Of a stretch of DNA of 45,573 nucleotides, positions 35,215 to 42,997 are shown one piece after another. A program made the translations under genes and the position numbers. The notes beneath the pieces were generated by a model. The model searched no databases and was not told the DNA's origin. It worked only from the letters and a program-made list of their open reading frames with translations. How positions within the stretch are numbered: the first letter of the stretch is position 1; the number at the start of each line of letters is the position of its first letter. Source of the stretch: Paramuribaculum sp. (GTDB taxonomy: Bacteria > Bacteroidota > Bacteroidia > Bacteroidales > Muribaculaceae); contig JAIDTT010000015.1 of NCBI GenBank assembly GCA_029060545.1, positions 1 to 45,573 on the forward strand, read 5' to 3'.

Positions 35215-36264
35215 TTAGTGCAGCATGAAATTCATACTCCACACATTATACCATCCTTCTTTATTACCGCGGCTCGATATAAAATATACTCGTTTGCCGT
35301 CAGGAGCCCATTGTGGGCACATATCCTCGCCCGGATGGTATGTAAGTTGCGTAAGGTTGCTACCATCGGTACGCACAGCAAAGATATCAAGGTTCTGTTC
35401 GTTGGATATGCCCGATTTGGCGTTGCCTTGCACAAGAAGCCAGCGACCGTCAGGACTGAGTACAGGATTTGTAAAACCATGATTTACATTGCTGAGGACA
35501 AGACTTTCGTTGCCATTCGCGTAGTTTACTTTCCATATCTCGCTACGACCTTGCGAAGAGTTGCGCACGCAATAGAACGTATTTTCTTCTCCAGGAATAG
35601 GACAAGCATTGTAACCTTGTGCACATGACCCAAGTTGACCGGTTTCCATATCAAGCACCCATATTGACGGACCATAATTCGATTGCCAACGTGTGAAATA
35701 AAGTTTATTGCCGTCAGGCGATATTACAGGAAAGGAATCGTCAACATTTCCCGTAGTGTGTTGCGACATCATAGTCCCATTGTCGGCGGGTATAGAGCAA
35801 ATATAGTAATTTGGCCTATTATTGTCTGCAAAGTATAGCTTTCCGTCATCTCCCCAGCAAAAACCGCCTAACACATTGCGGAATGTACGTTGAGTGACAG
35901 TCCCAAGGCCAGATGAATTCTTTACCATCACATTATTGGAGCCATTTGCTCGTTGAACATAAGCGATCTTGGTTCCGTCGGGTGATATAGCCAAATTAGG
36001 ATACGTGGTCCAGGTATAGTTCGCATCGTTACAGAATCCGGAAACACGTTTCTGAGCATATGTCCGGTCATTCGATCCCATATAGTACGACGTACCTCCT
36101 ATTACGTTACCGCTGGATTCATCCGTGATTTTAACCAGATTAAGACCGCGTTCTTCGGGTGCAGTCAACTCCATATACACAACTTTCTTCTTCGTCGAGC
36201 ACCCCGAGAGGAGCAGGATACAGCAAAACCCTGCTGCAAGCATTTTTTTCATTTTAAGTGTCAT
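35215..36264 (-). CDS. TolB-like beta-propeller (PD40) lipoprotein
   Basis: This 349-residue protein has a lipoprotein signal (lipobox LLSGC, about residue 22). At least four PD40/TolB-type blades are marked by the recurrent pattern SPDGxxIxFxR: LAISPDGTKIAYVQR, VISPDGNKLYFTRW, VLSPDGRWLLVQG and WAPDGKRVYFISSRG. It is probably a periplasmic or surface propeller for protein or peptidoglycan contact; no catalytic motif is seen. The Met at 36252 (MKKMLAAGF) is an equally good start. It ends an AT-rich leftward operon after two tiny lipoproteins and a membrane protein. Base composition is lower in GC than the neighbours, suggesting acquisition. Confidence 0.85.
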   Translation of the reverse strand: MTLKMKKMLAAGFCCILLLSGCSTKKKVVYMELTAPEERGLNLVKITDESSGNVIGGTSYYMGSNDRTYAQKRVSGFCNDANYTWTTYPNLAISPDGTKIAYVQRANGSNNVMVKNSSGLGTVTQRTFRNVLGGFCWGDDGKLYFADNNRPNYYICSIPADNGTMMSQHTTGNVDDSFPVISPDGNKLYFTRWQSNYGPSIWVLDMETGQLGSCAQGYNACPIPGEENTFYCVRNSSQGRSEIWKVNYANGNESLVLSNVNHGFTNPVLSPDGRWLLVQGNAKSGISNEQNLDIFAVRTDGSNLTQLTYHPGEDMCPQWAPDGKRVYFISSRGNKEGWYNVWSMNFMLH

Positions 36265-36298
36265 TTTGTAATTTATAATTATTAATAACTGGTGTTCA

Positions 36299-36457
36299 TT
36301 ATTGGGGATTTGCAGTGCTTGTACCCTTGTCGGGTATAGCCTGTTGCTGTACGGACCTAGTACCCTGTTCTACGAGTGCGCTCCCAATCGAGCCACATCC
36401 CATAGATATTAAACTTAAGGTGCCGCAGATGCACCACACTTTAATTTTAATTCTCAT
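36299..36457 (-). CDS. Tiny lipoprotein (52 aa)
   Basis: This 52-residue frame starts at an ATG (36457-36455) that overlaps the stop of the preceding small lipoprotein by four bases. It has a basic N-terminus (MRIKIKVW), a hydrophobic stretch and a lipobox (ISMGC, Cys21), leaving a mature peptide of 32 residues rich in Gln, Ser and Thr. I know no family. The coupled start, the clean signal and the position before the propeller lipoprotein support it as a real gene, although it is below usual size cut-offs. Confidence 0.6.
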   Translation of the reverse strand: MRIKIKVWCICGTLSLISMGCGSIGSALVEQGTRSVQQQAIPDKGTSTANPQ

Positions 36458-36648
36458 TGTTGTTTGTCTGTAATCTCAATCATAGCCATATCGGTATTGT
36501 CGTCTACCGACTCTGTCATACCGGTGTCCTTACTCGGATAATTTGTTGATGGGACACTCTCAGTTGTGTCACATGCCATAGCTGCAATATAAAATGCAAC
36601 TATAACCACCACGGTGATGATTGTTTTAATACTAGTTTTTCTCTGCAT
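36454..36648 (-). CDS. Small lipoprotein (64 aa)
   Basis: This is a 64-residue protein with a basic start (MQRKTSIK), a hydrophobic core (TVVVIVAFYIAA) and a lipobox ending in Cys26 (AAMAC). The mature part of 39 residues is acidic and Ser/Thr-rich, with no known fold. Its start lies 49 bases inside the end of the upstream membrane protein gene, in another frame. Its stop overlaps the next tiny lipoprotein start. These overlaps suggest coupled translation of all three. The function is unknown. Confidence 0.65.
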   Translation of the reverse strand: MQRKTSIKTIITVVVIVAFYIAAMACDTTESVPSTNYPSKDTGMTESVDDNTDMAMIEITDKQQ

Positions 36649-37079
36649 ATACTTAATATTTTTTGATTGGTTAATAATTTATATATACATAATGCTCCTA
36701 CATAGGCAATCACATCCATCCAATCCGCAGTTCCCGGAAGCCACCCCGCATATTGCATCCACTCTGTACATATAGCCATGCCGGTAAACACTCGACAAAG
36801 GACGCCACACAAATAAGGTAAATGATTAATCCAAATACTATGAACAGCACACAGCATCGAAATCAGCCATAGACCATCTGGCAGATTGTATATTGCAAAA
36901 TCAGGCAACTTGGCATCCTCGCATAGCAATCGAAGATATGTTAATTTTTCATATACGCATGGAGAAGTGCTTTTCAGCACATCAAACATCAACAGATCAT
37001 TGCTACGGAAAAAGAGATAGATTAATCCTCCTATTAGGAAAGATAGCAGTGCCAATATTGAGAATCGATTTATTTTCAT
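36600..37079 (-). CDS. Small integral membrane protein, hypothetical
   Basis: This 159-residue protein has four likely membrane segments: about residues 6-24, 69-87, 89-108 and 126-142. Between them lie a short loop with NLPDGLWLISML and the motif TEWMQYAGWLPGTADWMDVIAY. That pattern (an acidic residue, then PGTxDWxD) is reminiscent of VanZ-like membrane proteins, but I cannot assign it firmly. I chose the ATG at 37079; a TTG at 37106 would add nine residues. It is the first well-supported gene of the AT-rich operon. One counted 60-base line here has 25 G+C, against 40 in a line of the neighbouring M15 gene. Confidence 0.7.
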   Translation of the reverse strand: MKINRFSILALLSFLIGGLIYLFFRSNDLLMFDVLKSTSPCVYEKLTYLRLLCEDAKLPDFAIYNLPDGLWLISMLCAVHSIWINHLPYLCGVLCRVFTGMAICTEWMQYAGWLPGTADWMDVIAYVGALCIYKLLTNQKILSICREKLVLKQSSPWWL

Positions 37080-37102
37080 CCGCTCACGTTTAATAGCGTG
37101 TA

Positions 37103-37228
37103 TCAATCAACAATACTGAGCGTGAATTTAAGATTGCCTACTAAGTCTACCGAATTTCTCCATCGGATCTGAGCAGTAACCAACATTGTCACAAATGCAG
37201 CGACAAATGAAAAAATAAAATTTCGCAT
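37103..37228 (-). CDS. Possible 41-residue single-pass peptide
   Basis: A short frame encodes MRNFIFSFVAAFVTMLVTAQ followed by a polar tail ending NLKFTLSIVD. It resembles a signal peptide or single membrane helix and lies 23 bases before the membrane protein gene. The frame is open further upstream, but that part does not look like protein. There is no family match known to me. It may be a genuine small membrane peptide or the end of a decayed gene. Confidence 0.35.
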   Translation of the reverse strand: MRNFIFSFVAAFVTMLVTAQIRWRNSVDLVGNLKFTLSIVD

Positions 37229-37413
37229 ATTACGGAAAATGTATTTGCTGCTCCGGGCATCCCCTCGGAACGGTTGAATAACATAAAAGCGTGAGAGCCG
37301 TACCCTGTTGCCCGTTCTACAAGCAGAGGCCCTGGATTTGCCCATTGGAGTGGAACGGACAACGCAGAAGCCTCACGCAGAATATACGTATATGTCCACA
37401 CATAGGCACTCAC
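37189..37413 (-). pseudogene. Possible remnant ORF upstream of the AT-rich operon
   Basis: A 74-residue frame overlaps the 41-residue peptide by 40 bases. Part of its DNA (cttgtagaacgggcaacagg and nearby bases) resembles the segment of the tiny lipoprotein at 36299-36457 that encodes ALVEQGT, so it could be a diverged, broken duplicate. It has no signal peptide and odd composition. I treat it as a probable relic. Confidence 0.25.
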
Positions 37414-37639
37414 GTGCCCATTGTCGCGGTATAGATATACATATCCACATAAGCCATCTACCGCTGTCTCATTCTTGACTCCAATAGAAATTTTCCAGGT
37501 TTCTGCTTGTCAAGAAAGAGCGCTGAGTAAACGCTTTTTAATAAAATGTCTGCCGACCCGCCCGCTTAGCCCTTAACCGAGGTTGTCTCAATCGAGTTAC
37601 GCCTCTGCTATCGGCGGTCTGCGTTGAGGTCTGCACCGA

Positions 37640-37670
37640 CAAAGTTACAACAAATTCAGTGATACACAAA
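37640..37670 (-). promoter_or_regulatory. Predicted leftward promoter of the AT-rich operon
   Basis: TTTG (37670-37667) and TAACTTTG (37647-37640) on the minus strand are 19 bases apart. It points to the lipoprotein operon and would give a leader of more than 200 bases. It lies about 100 bases inside the transposon-end-like repeats, in the position expected for a transposase promoter. Confidence 0.55.
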
Positions 37671-37715
37671 TTCTGTACTGTTATTTAACATCAGAGCCAC
37701 TCCATCGCTCCAAAC

Positions 37716-37767
37716 ATTTGGCGGAGATTGACAAATCCCGGTTGAAAAATTTGGCGGAGATTGACAA
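37716..37767 (-). mobile_element. IS21-type transposon end relic (candidate)
   Basis: The 19-base sequence atttggcggagattgacaa occurs twice, at 37716-37734 and 37749-37767. On the minus strand the outer copy reads TTGTCAATCTCCGCC..., so an end starting TGTCAATC with an internal repeat 33 bases further in can be drawn. Multiple short direct repeats just inside a TG-starting end are a feature of IS21-family elements. No transposase gene remains nearby, so this would be a solitary relic. The family name is tentative. Confidence 0.45.
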
Positions 37768-37777
37768 TGTAATTGTA

Positions 37778-37856
37778 ACACTCTGAAAGTCAGGTGTGTT
37801 TGTGAGGGGGCTAAAAAGGCGTAAAAATAGGGGTAAAAACACTCATTTCAGAGTGT
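37778..37856. repeat. Inverted repeat of 11 bases around 57 bases
   Basis: acactctgaaa (37778-37788) and tttcagagtgt (37846-37856) are perfect inverted copies. The inside is purine-rich on the plus strand (gagggggctaaaaaggcg and following). It lies just outside the transposon-end relic and before the end of the DUF2461 gene. It could be a small MITE-like element or a long-loop terminator for the DUF2461 operon. Confidence 0.5.
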
Positions 37857-37868
37857 GGAATTTTGGGG

Positions 37869-38540
37869 TTACTCGTCCATGGAGTAGTTGAGGAAGTCGA
37901 CCATGGGCTTGAGGATACGGAATTTGTCGGCGGCGGCTTCGGGCCAGTCGGGCCGGCTGAAGAAGTCGCGGTCAAGATGCTGAAATTTGCCGTAATTGGT
38001 CATTCGCAGATAGAATGCCTGCGGATGATCACGTTCCCAACCTTTCGGTATGGTCTTGAGCATCGACGAGCACCAGTCGGGGAATTCCTTTAGCATTTCG
38101 GGGGCATTGACTATCTCTTCCCATTCCTCGATGTTGTCGACGATGGCGTGGCGCAACTTGCGCAGCATGGCGGGCTCGAGTGCCCACAAACCGGCATACA
38201 CACCCTGATCGTATGTGCGAGCTATACCGGTCTCGATATAGTAGCCCGCATGGTCGGTCTTGCGCCCGTAGGGGCTGACTGATGCCGAGAAGTGGGTCTT
38301 GTAGGGTGTCTTATCGGAGGAGAATCGGGTATCGCGATAGATACGGTAAGCGGCCGACTTGGCTGTCTGCGTGGCCAATCCGGGCTCCCATACTGTCATG
38401 GCCTGAATCATACGGTCTACGTCGGCAAGCCAAAGTTCGCGCAACTCCTGATAGCGATGGCGGTTGGCCTCAAACCACGGACGGTTGTTGTTGGCGGCCA
38501 ACTCATCGAAAAACCGATACAGATCCTTCATGTACGTCAT
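37869..38540 (-). CDS. DUF2461 family protein
   Basis: This 223-residue cytosolic protein is of the DUF2461 (TIGR02453) family. It begins YMKDLYRFFDELAANNNRPWFEANRHRYQE and contains RIYRDTRFSSDKTPYKTHFSA and a GYYIETG block, all diagnostic for the family. No biochemical role is established. I chose the Met at 38540, which overlaps the preceding stop in an ATGA; a Met at 38531 is an alternative. It is last in the psd-pssA operon, so a link to envelope lipid genes is by location only. Confidence 0.9.
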   Translation of the reverse strand: MTYMKDLYRFFDELAANNNRPWFEANRHRYQELRELWLADVDRMIQAMTVWEPGLATQTAKSAAYRIYRDTRFSSDKTPYKTHFSASVSPYGRKTDHAGYYIETGIARTYDQGVYAGLWALEPAMLRKLRHAIVDNIEEWEEIVNAPEMLKEFPDWCSSMLKTIPKGWERDHPQAFYLRMTNYGKFQHLDRDFFSRPDWPEAAADKFRILKPMVDFLNYSMDE

Positions 38541-38893
38541 TCGATCTCCTCCCATTTGGCATCAACTATGCGCTGATAGTCGGTAGTGGTGGTTGTAGTC
38601 CGTGTGGTATGTCCGTCGGTTTCCACTGTGGTCTCCGTGACTTCCACCTCTTCATATTCTACATATTCGCCTTCGTTGGCGGCATATTGCTTTTTAGCTA
38701 CGGGAGTTTCCCAACCACCGGGACGCGACTCGCGGCGGCGCTGTTCGGCTTGTGCCTCCTGCTGCTTGAACGCATCTTTCATCTGTTCCTGCATACGTCG
38801 GGCCGATTGCCGGAGTTTCCACTTGGCAAAATACACCAGCAGACGCGGCAGCACAAAAATGAGCAGAACGATTATAAGCAGAAATGTTACCAT
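38537..38893 (-). CDS. DUF4834 family small membrane protein
   Basis: This 118-residue protein has one N-terminal membrane helix (residues about 3-22), a basic coiled region (KWKLRQSARRMQEQMKDAF), and a C-terminal half with EYVEYEEVEVTETTVE and a Thr-rich run, ending DYQRIVDAKWEEIE. This is the DUF4834 pattern, found across Bacteroidales, usually near phosphatidylserine synthase as here. It shares one base with the pssA stop and overlaps the DUF2461 start. The function is unknown. Confidence 0.88.
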   Translation of the reverse strand: MVTFLLIIVLLIFVLPRLLVYFAKWKLRQSARRMQEQMKDAFKQQEAQAEQRRRESRPGGWETPVAKKQYAANEGEYVEYEEVEVTETTVETDGHTTRTTTTTTDYQRIVDAKWEEIE

Positions 38894-39603
38894 CAGGCCG
38901 ACTTCTTACCCACAAGCGACATTAATACGTAGAGCACGATAGTCCACGCCAATCCCGAAAGATCGCCGGCCGTGATCACAAATACTACGGCGGCAACCAA
39001 TATCAGATAGCGGCGTAGGTTGTCCTTCAGACCGAAGTTCTTGAATTTAAGTGAAAACATCGGTATCTCGCTAACCATCAGCAGCGCCATCACGATCATG
39101 ACTACTACCGATACCCATGCGGGAATCTCTACGGCACCTTTCTGAGCGAGGGTGATGTAGCCGATCCAGAATATAGCATTGGCCGGGATCGGCAGTCCGA
39201 TAAATGAGGTGGTCTGTCGGGTGTCGACATTGAACTTGGCCAGACGCAGCGCGCCATACACGGCAATGATCAGCGACAGGAAGGGCAGCCAGTGATATTC
39301 GCCCTGAAGTTGCAGGGTGAGCATATTGTACATCAGCAGCGAGGGGGCGAGACCGAAGCTAATAAGATCAGCGAGCGAATCGAGCTCCTTACCCTTGGGG
39401 GAATATGCGCCGAGAAGGCGGGCGGCGGCGCCGTCGCAGAAGTCAAATACTGCTGCCGCGCCTATCAGTATGAAGCTCCATTCATATCCTAAAAGGCCGT
39501 CGATCTCCCGCTCAAAGGAGAACGCCATGATGCAGGCGAGCGCTCCGCACAGGAGATTGAGGCATGTGATGCCGTTGGGTATATTGTTGCGAATACTTTG
39601 CAT
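38893..39603 (-). CDS. pssA: CDP-diacylglycerol--serine O-phosphatidyltransferase
   Basis: This 236-residue inner-membrane enzyme makes phosphatidylserine from CDP-diacylglycerol and serine. The CDP-alcohol phosphotransferase motif is complete: DGAAARLLGAYSPKGKELDSLAD, i.e. DG-x2-AR-x8-G-x3-D-x3-D. About six hydrophobic segments follow the usual type II PssA layout. It lies seven bases after psd, which acts on its product, so the two give phosphatidylethanolamine. Confidence 0.95.
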   Translation of the reverse strand: MQSIRNNIPNGITCLNLLCGALACIMAFSFEREIDGLLGYEWSFILIGAAAVFDFCDGAAARLLGAYSPKGKELDSLADLISFGLAPSLLMYNMLTLQLQGEYHWLPFLSLIIAVYGALRLAKFNVDTRQTTSFIGLPIPANAIFWIGYITLAQKGAVEIPAWVSVVVMIVMALLMVSEIPMFSLKFKNFGLKDNLRRYLILVAAVVFVITAGDLSGLAWTIVLYVLMSLVGKKSA

Positions 39604-39610
39604 ATTGGTA

Positions 39611-40282
39611 TTACTTGTCTTGGGGAGCCAGACGGGCGATCACCGTTTTTCCACCGGTAGGCTTGGCTCCGATAGTAGTGAGGATCTCGGCATCGAGCGG
39701 CAGATAGATATCCACTCGCGAACCGAATTTAATGAAGCCCAGATGCTCTTCGATCGAGCATTTTTCGCCGGGCTCGGCGTAGGTCACGATGCGGCGGGCT
39801 ACGGCGCCGGCCACCTGACGCACCAGTATCTGCTGGCCATTGTCGGCGCGGATCACTACAGTAGAGCGTTCGTTCTCCGTACTCGACTTCGGTAGATATG
39901 CGGCCATGAAGCGGCCGCTGTGATGGCGTACGAGTTCTACGGTGCCGTCGACGGGAAACCAGTTGGCGTGTACGTTGACTACGTTCATAAATACCGACAC
40001 CTGAATCATATCCCGATGCAGCACTTCACTCTCGTAGGTGCGCTCGATGGTCACGACCTTACCGTCGACCGACGATACCACTACCCGCTCGCGGTTACCT
40101 TCAAACTTTCGGTGGGGCGAGCGGAAGAAGTTGAGTACCAGAAGGAATAGAATGCCGGAGATAGAGCTGAACACAACAGGGATGGCGACCGGGCGGATAA
40201 ACATCCATCCGGGGATATTGATTACCAGCAGTATTGCCAGCAGGATCACCAATATGTTAGTGCCTTCTCTATGTAGCTTCAT
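39611..40282 (-). CDS. psd: Phosphatidylserine decarboxylase (short type)
   Basis: This is a 223-residue membrane-bound enzyme of the short, Bacteroidetes/archaeal-type PSD family. Two hydrophobic segments lie in residues 8-50. The conserved blocks SSVDGKVVTIE and FMNVVNVHANWFPVDG precede the self-cleavage site FGSRVD, where Gly187-Ser188 would be cut to form the pyruvoyl group. It converts phosphatidylserine to phosphatidylethanolamine. A TACCTTTG -7 box lies at 40319-40312 on the minus strand. It heads the four-gene operon. Confidence 0.95.
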   Translation of the reverse strand: MKLHREGTNILVILLAILLVINIPGWMFIRPVAIPVVFSSISGILFLLVLNFFRSPHRKFEGNRERVVVSSVDGKVVTIERTYESEVLHRDMIQVSVFMNVVNVHANWFPVDGTVELVRHHSGRFMAAYLPKSSTENERSTVVIRADNGQQILVRQVAGAVARRIVTYAEPGEKCSIEEHLGFIKFGSRVDIYLPLDAEILTTIGAKPTGGKTVIARLAPQDK

Positions 40283-40425
40283 GCGCGTGGGCGTTGTAAT
40301 TTAATAATTCACAAAGGTAATGCAATTAATCCAATTTTATGCAGTCTGCCGCAAAAAAAGATAAAAAAGATTATCGGGAGCGGAATTTGTGCTATCTTTA
40401 CAGATTTATCTAATTGCAACAATAA

Positions 40426-41022
40426 ATGAAACGACCCGATTACCTGACAATGTCGCGACTGGCTGCCGAAGATGCGCGCCGAGTACTTGACCAATCGAAG
40501 ATCCACGACGTATGGCTCTCGGCCGGATGTCGCGTCAATCTGATCGGTTCCCTCGCCATGGGGCTTATGGCCAAGCACCGCGACATCGATCTCCACATCT
40601 ACTCACCGCAGCTCACCACTGAGTTCAGCTTCAGTGTGATGGCCCGGATCGCCACCGATCCGGACGTGCACGAGATCAAGTGTATCAACGGACTGCATAC
40701 TGATGAGCGCTGCATCGCCTGGCATGTGATCTACCGCGATGATGCAGGTAGCGACTGGCAGTTAGATCTTATCCATATCGATGAGGGCTCGCGCTTCGAT
40801 GGCTTCTTCGAGCGTATGGCCCGGCGTATATCCGAAGTGATGACTCCCGAGCAGCGCCTCGCTATCCTGCGGCTGAAGTTTGAGACACCGCCGGAGATGG
40901 ATCTTCACGGCGTAGAATACTACGAGGGTGTGATCGCGCACGGTATCACTACGCTCGACGAGCTGTGGCAATGGGCGCAAAAGAGGCGCCGCGAGCCGGG
41001 CGAGCATTATTGGATACCGTGA
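40426..41022 (+). CDS. Nucleotidyltransferase-fold protein
   Basis: This 198-residue cytosolic protein shows a nucleotidyltransferase core: Gly41-Ser42 in NLIGSLAMG, then Asp53 and Asp55 in HRDIDLHIYS, and a third acidic residue, Asp114, in WQLDLIHID. The C-terminal part (SEVMTPEQRLAILRLKFE and later) is helical. The pattern matches minimal or aminoglycoside-type nucleotidyltransferases, but a substrate cannot be named. No partner antitoxin or HEPN gene is beside it. It stands alone between psd and the riboflavin synthase gene. Confidence 0.75.
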   Translation: MKRPDYLTMSRLAAEDARRVLDQSKIHDVWLSAGCRVNLIGSLAMGLMAKHRDIDLHIYSPQLTTEFSFSVMARIATDPDVHEIKCINGLHTDERCIAWHVIYRDDAGSDWQLDLIHIDEGSRFDGFFERMARRISEVMTPEQRLAILRLKFETPPEMDLHGVEYYEGVIAHGITTLDELWQWAQKRRREPGEHYWIP

Positions 41023-41628
41023 TCAGCGGATGCTGTTGAGGCGCGCCACGTACTTGCCGAGGATGTCGAATTCGAGATTCACCCGGTCGCCCTCGCGCAG
41101 CTTGCCGAAATTGGTATGCTCGAAAGTGTAGGGGATGATGGCCACGCTGAAGCGCCCCGGTGCGGAGTCGCACACAGTAAGGCTCACACCGTTGACTGTC
41201 ACCGATCCTTTCTCTACCGTGAAGTAGCCCTGATGCTCAAGCTCGGGCGACACTTCGTAGGCAAAGGTGAAGTAATGGCTGCCGTCGGTCTCGGCTACCG
41301 AGACACATTCGGCGGTGCAGTCCACGTGACCCTGTACGATGTGACCATCGAGCCGGCCGTCGAGCTTCATCGAGCGCTCGAGATTAACCGAAGATCCTTC
41401 GACAAGCGCTCCGAGATTGCTGCGGCGCAGGGTCTCTTCTATCGCGGTGACGGTGTAAGTGGAGTCGGGATGAAGCTCTACTACGGTAAGACATACGCCG
41501 TTGTGCGCCACCGACTGGTCGATGGTGAGTTCGTCGGCAAAACTGCATTTTATCCTGAGATGACGGTTGGTGCCTTCGTCGGTCACGCCCACTACTGTGG
41601 CGGCTTCTTCTACTATTCCTGAAAACAT
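41023..41628 (-). CDS. ribE: Riboflavin synthase, alpha chain
   Basis: This 201-residue protein has two lumazine-binding barrels. The first begins MFSGIVEEAATVVGV and contains SVAHNGVCLTVVEL. The second contains GHIVQGHVDCTAECVSV and GSVTVNGVSLTVCD. It dismutates 6,7-dimethyl-8-ribityllumazine to riboflavin in the cytosol. Length and symmetry are normal for the trimeric RibE/RibC type. A -7 box TACCTTTG lies on the minus strand at 41664-41657. Its stop abuts the convergent nucleotidyltransferase gene. Confidence 0.96.
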   Translation of the reverse strand: MFSGIVEEAATVVGVTDEGTNRHLRIKCSFADELTIDQSVAHNGVCLTVVELHPDSTYTVTAIEETLRRSNLGALVEGSSVNLERSMKLDGRLDGHIVQGHVDCTAECVSVAETDGSHYFTFAYEVSPELEHQGYFTVEKGSVTVNGVSLTVCDSAPGRFSVAIIPYTFEHTNFGKLREGDRVNLEFDILGKYVARLNSIR

Positions 41629-41687
41629 ATCTGTGCTGATTCTAAAAAAACTTACACAAAGGTAAAAGATATTATGAAATTATGAAG

Positions 41688-41695
41688 TACCTTTG
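41688..41695 (+). promoter_or_regulatory. Predicted purD -7 box
   Basis: TACCTTTG on the plus strand, 22 bases before the purD ATG. The ribE -7 box (41657-41664, minus strand) lies 23 bases away, so the two divergent promoters share a short region. Confidence 0.6.
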
Positions 41696-41716
41696 TTACC
41701 AAATATCAACAAAAAA

Positions 41717-42997
41717 ATGAACGTATTGCTTCTTGGATCAGGCGGCCGTGAGTCGGCTATAGCCTGGAAAACTTCTCAAAGTACTCTCGTCGACAACCTT
41801 TTTATCGCTCCCGGCAATGGCGGCACCTCCGCCTACGGCACCAACGTGGCGCTCAATCCTCTGAACTTCGAAGAGGTAGAAGCCTTCGTGGAGGCCAACG
41901 ATATCGAAATGCTCATCGTGGGTAATGAAGACCCGCTCGTAGCCGGTATCACCGACTATATGGCCGAGCATCGCCCGCAGCTGCTCGTGGTCGGTCCCTC
42001 GCGTGAAGGTGCGCGCCTCGAAGGCAGCAAGGAGTTTGCCAAGGAGTTTATGATGCGCCACTCCATACCTACCGCCCGCTACAAGGCATTCACGGCCGAT
42101 ACGCTGGCCGACGGTCTCGCCTTTCTTGAGCAGCTGCAGCCTCCGTATGTGCTTAAAGCCGACGGTCTCGCAGCCGGTAAAGGTGTGCTCATCGAGCCTA
42201 CTCTTGAAGCCGCGAAAGCCTCGCTGCGCGAGATGCTGGGCGGAAAGTTCGGCAAATCGTCGGCTACGGTAGTGATCGAGGAGTTTCTCAGCGGTATCGA
42301 ATGCTCGGTTTTTGTGCTCACCGACGGCCACGGCGGCTACCGTCTTCTCCCTGTAGCCAAAGACTATAAGCGTGTAGGCGAAGCCGACACGGGCCTCAAT
42401 ACCGGCGGTATGGGCTCCGTAAGTCCTGTGGCTTTCGCGGATGAAGCATTCATGAAGAAAGTAGAGGAGCGCATCATCCGTCCCACAGTAGAGGGACTCA
42501 TCAAAGACGGTATCGACTATCGCGGATTCATCTTCTTCGGTCTCATCAAAGTAGGCGACGAGCCTATGGTAATAGAATACAACGTGCGTATGGGCGATCC
42601 CGAGACTGAGTCGGTGATGCTCCGAATCGAGAGCGATCTGGCTCGCCTTATGGCCGCCGCCGCCGCCGGCGATCTCGGCACACTGCCTATGGAGATCTCC
42701 CCCAAAGCCGCTGCTACCGTAATGCTCGTGAGTGGTGGATATCCCGAGGCCTACGAGAAGGGCCACGAGATTTCGGGTCTCGATGCACAATTGGGCTGCA
42801 TCCCGTTCCATGCGGGCACTAAGGAATCAGAAGGCCGCATACTCACATCGGGAGGCCGAGTGATTGCGCTCAGCGCTATGGGCGACAGTCTGGCCGATGC
42901 ACTCGAAAAGTGCTATGCCGCCGCCACTACCGTTGATTTTGCCAAAAAATACTTCCGCCGCGACATAGGCCGCGACGTTATGGCTCTGGAGAAGTGA
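41717..42997 (+). CDS. purD: Phosphoribosylamine--glycine ligase
   Basis: This 426-residue ATP-grasp enzyme carries out the second step of purine synthesis. The N-terminus is MNVLLLGSGGRESAIAWK, followed by FIAPGNGGT. The ATP-grasp core has VLKADGLAAGKGV, EEFLSGIECSVF, NTGGMGSVSPV and EYNVRMGDPETE. I chose the ATG at 41717, which starts the conserved first strand; an upstream in-frame start at 41693 falls on the promoter. The length is standard. A membrane protein gene overlaps the stop by four bases. Confidence 0.97.
   Translation: MNVLLLGSGGRESAIAWKTSQSTLVDNLFIAPGNGGTSAYGTNVALNPLNFEEVEAFVEANDIEMLIVGNEDPLVAGITDYMAEHRPQLLVVGPSREGARLEGSKEFAKEFMMRHSIPTARYKAFTADTLADGLAFLEQLQPPYVLKADGLAAGKGVLIEPTLEAAKASLREMLGGKFGKSSATVVIEEFLSGIECSVFVLTDGHGGYRLLPVAKDYKRVGEADTGLNTGGMGSVSPVAFADEAFMKKVEERIIRPTVEGLIKDGIDYRGFIFFGLIKVGDEPMVIEYNVRMGDPETESVMLRIESDLARLMAAAAAGDLGTLPMEISPKAAATVMLVSGGYPEAYEKGHEISGLDAQLGCIPFHAGTKESEGRILTSGGRVIALSAMGDSLADALEKCYAAATTVDFAKKYFRRDIGRDVMALEK

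Larger units (their letters stand above)
37414..37868. other. Gene-free interval
   Basis: About 455 bases without a convincing gene. It holds, from right to left, the 11-base inverted repeat, the two-copy transposon-end-like repeat, a leftward promoter, and a leader region with a weak hairpin around 37517-37535 followed by T residues on the plus strand. I see no other RNA gene in it. Confidence 0.6.

Noticed and set aside
37103-37345. The full 80-codon frame before the membrane protein gene
   Set aside because: Its first half is basic and irregular and lies over another frame; only the last 41 codons from an internal Met look protein-like.
40426-41022. Toxin-antitoxin reading of the nucleotidyltransferase-like gene
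   Set aside because: No HEPN or other partner gene is adjacent; neighbours are convergent ribE and divergent psd.
41738-42811. A 357-codon open frame on the minus strand
   Set aside because: Antisense shadow of purD, which has all its ATP-grasp motifs.
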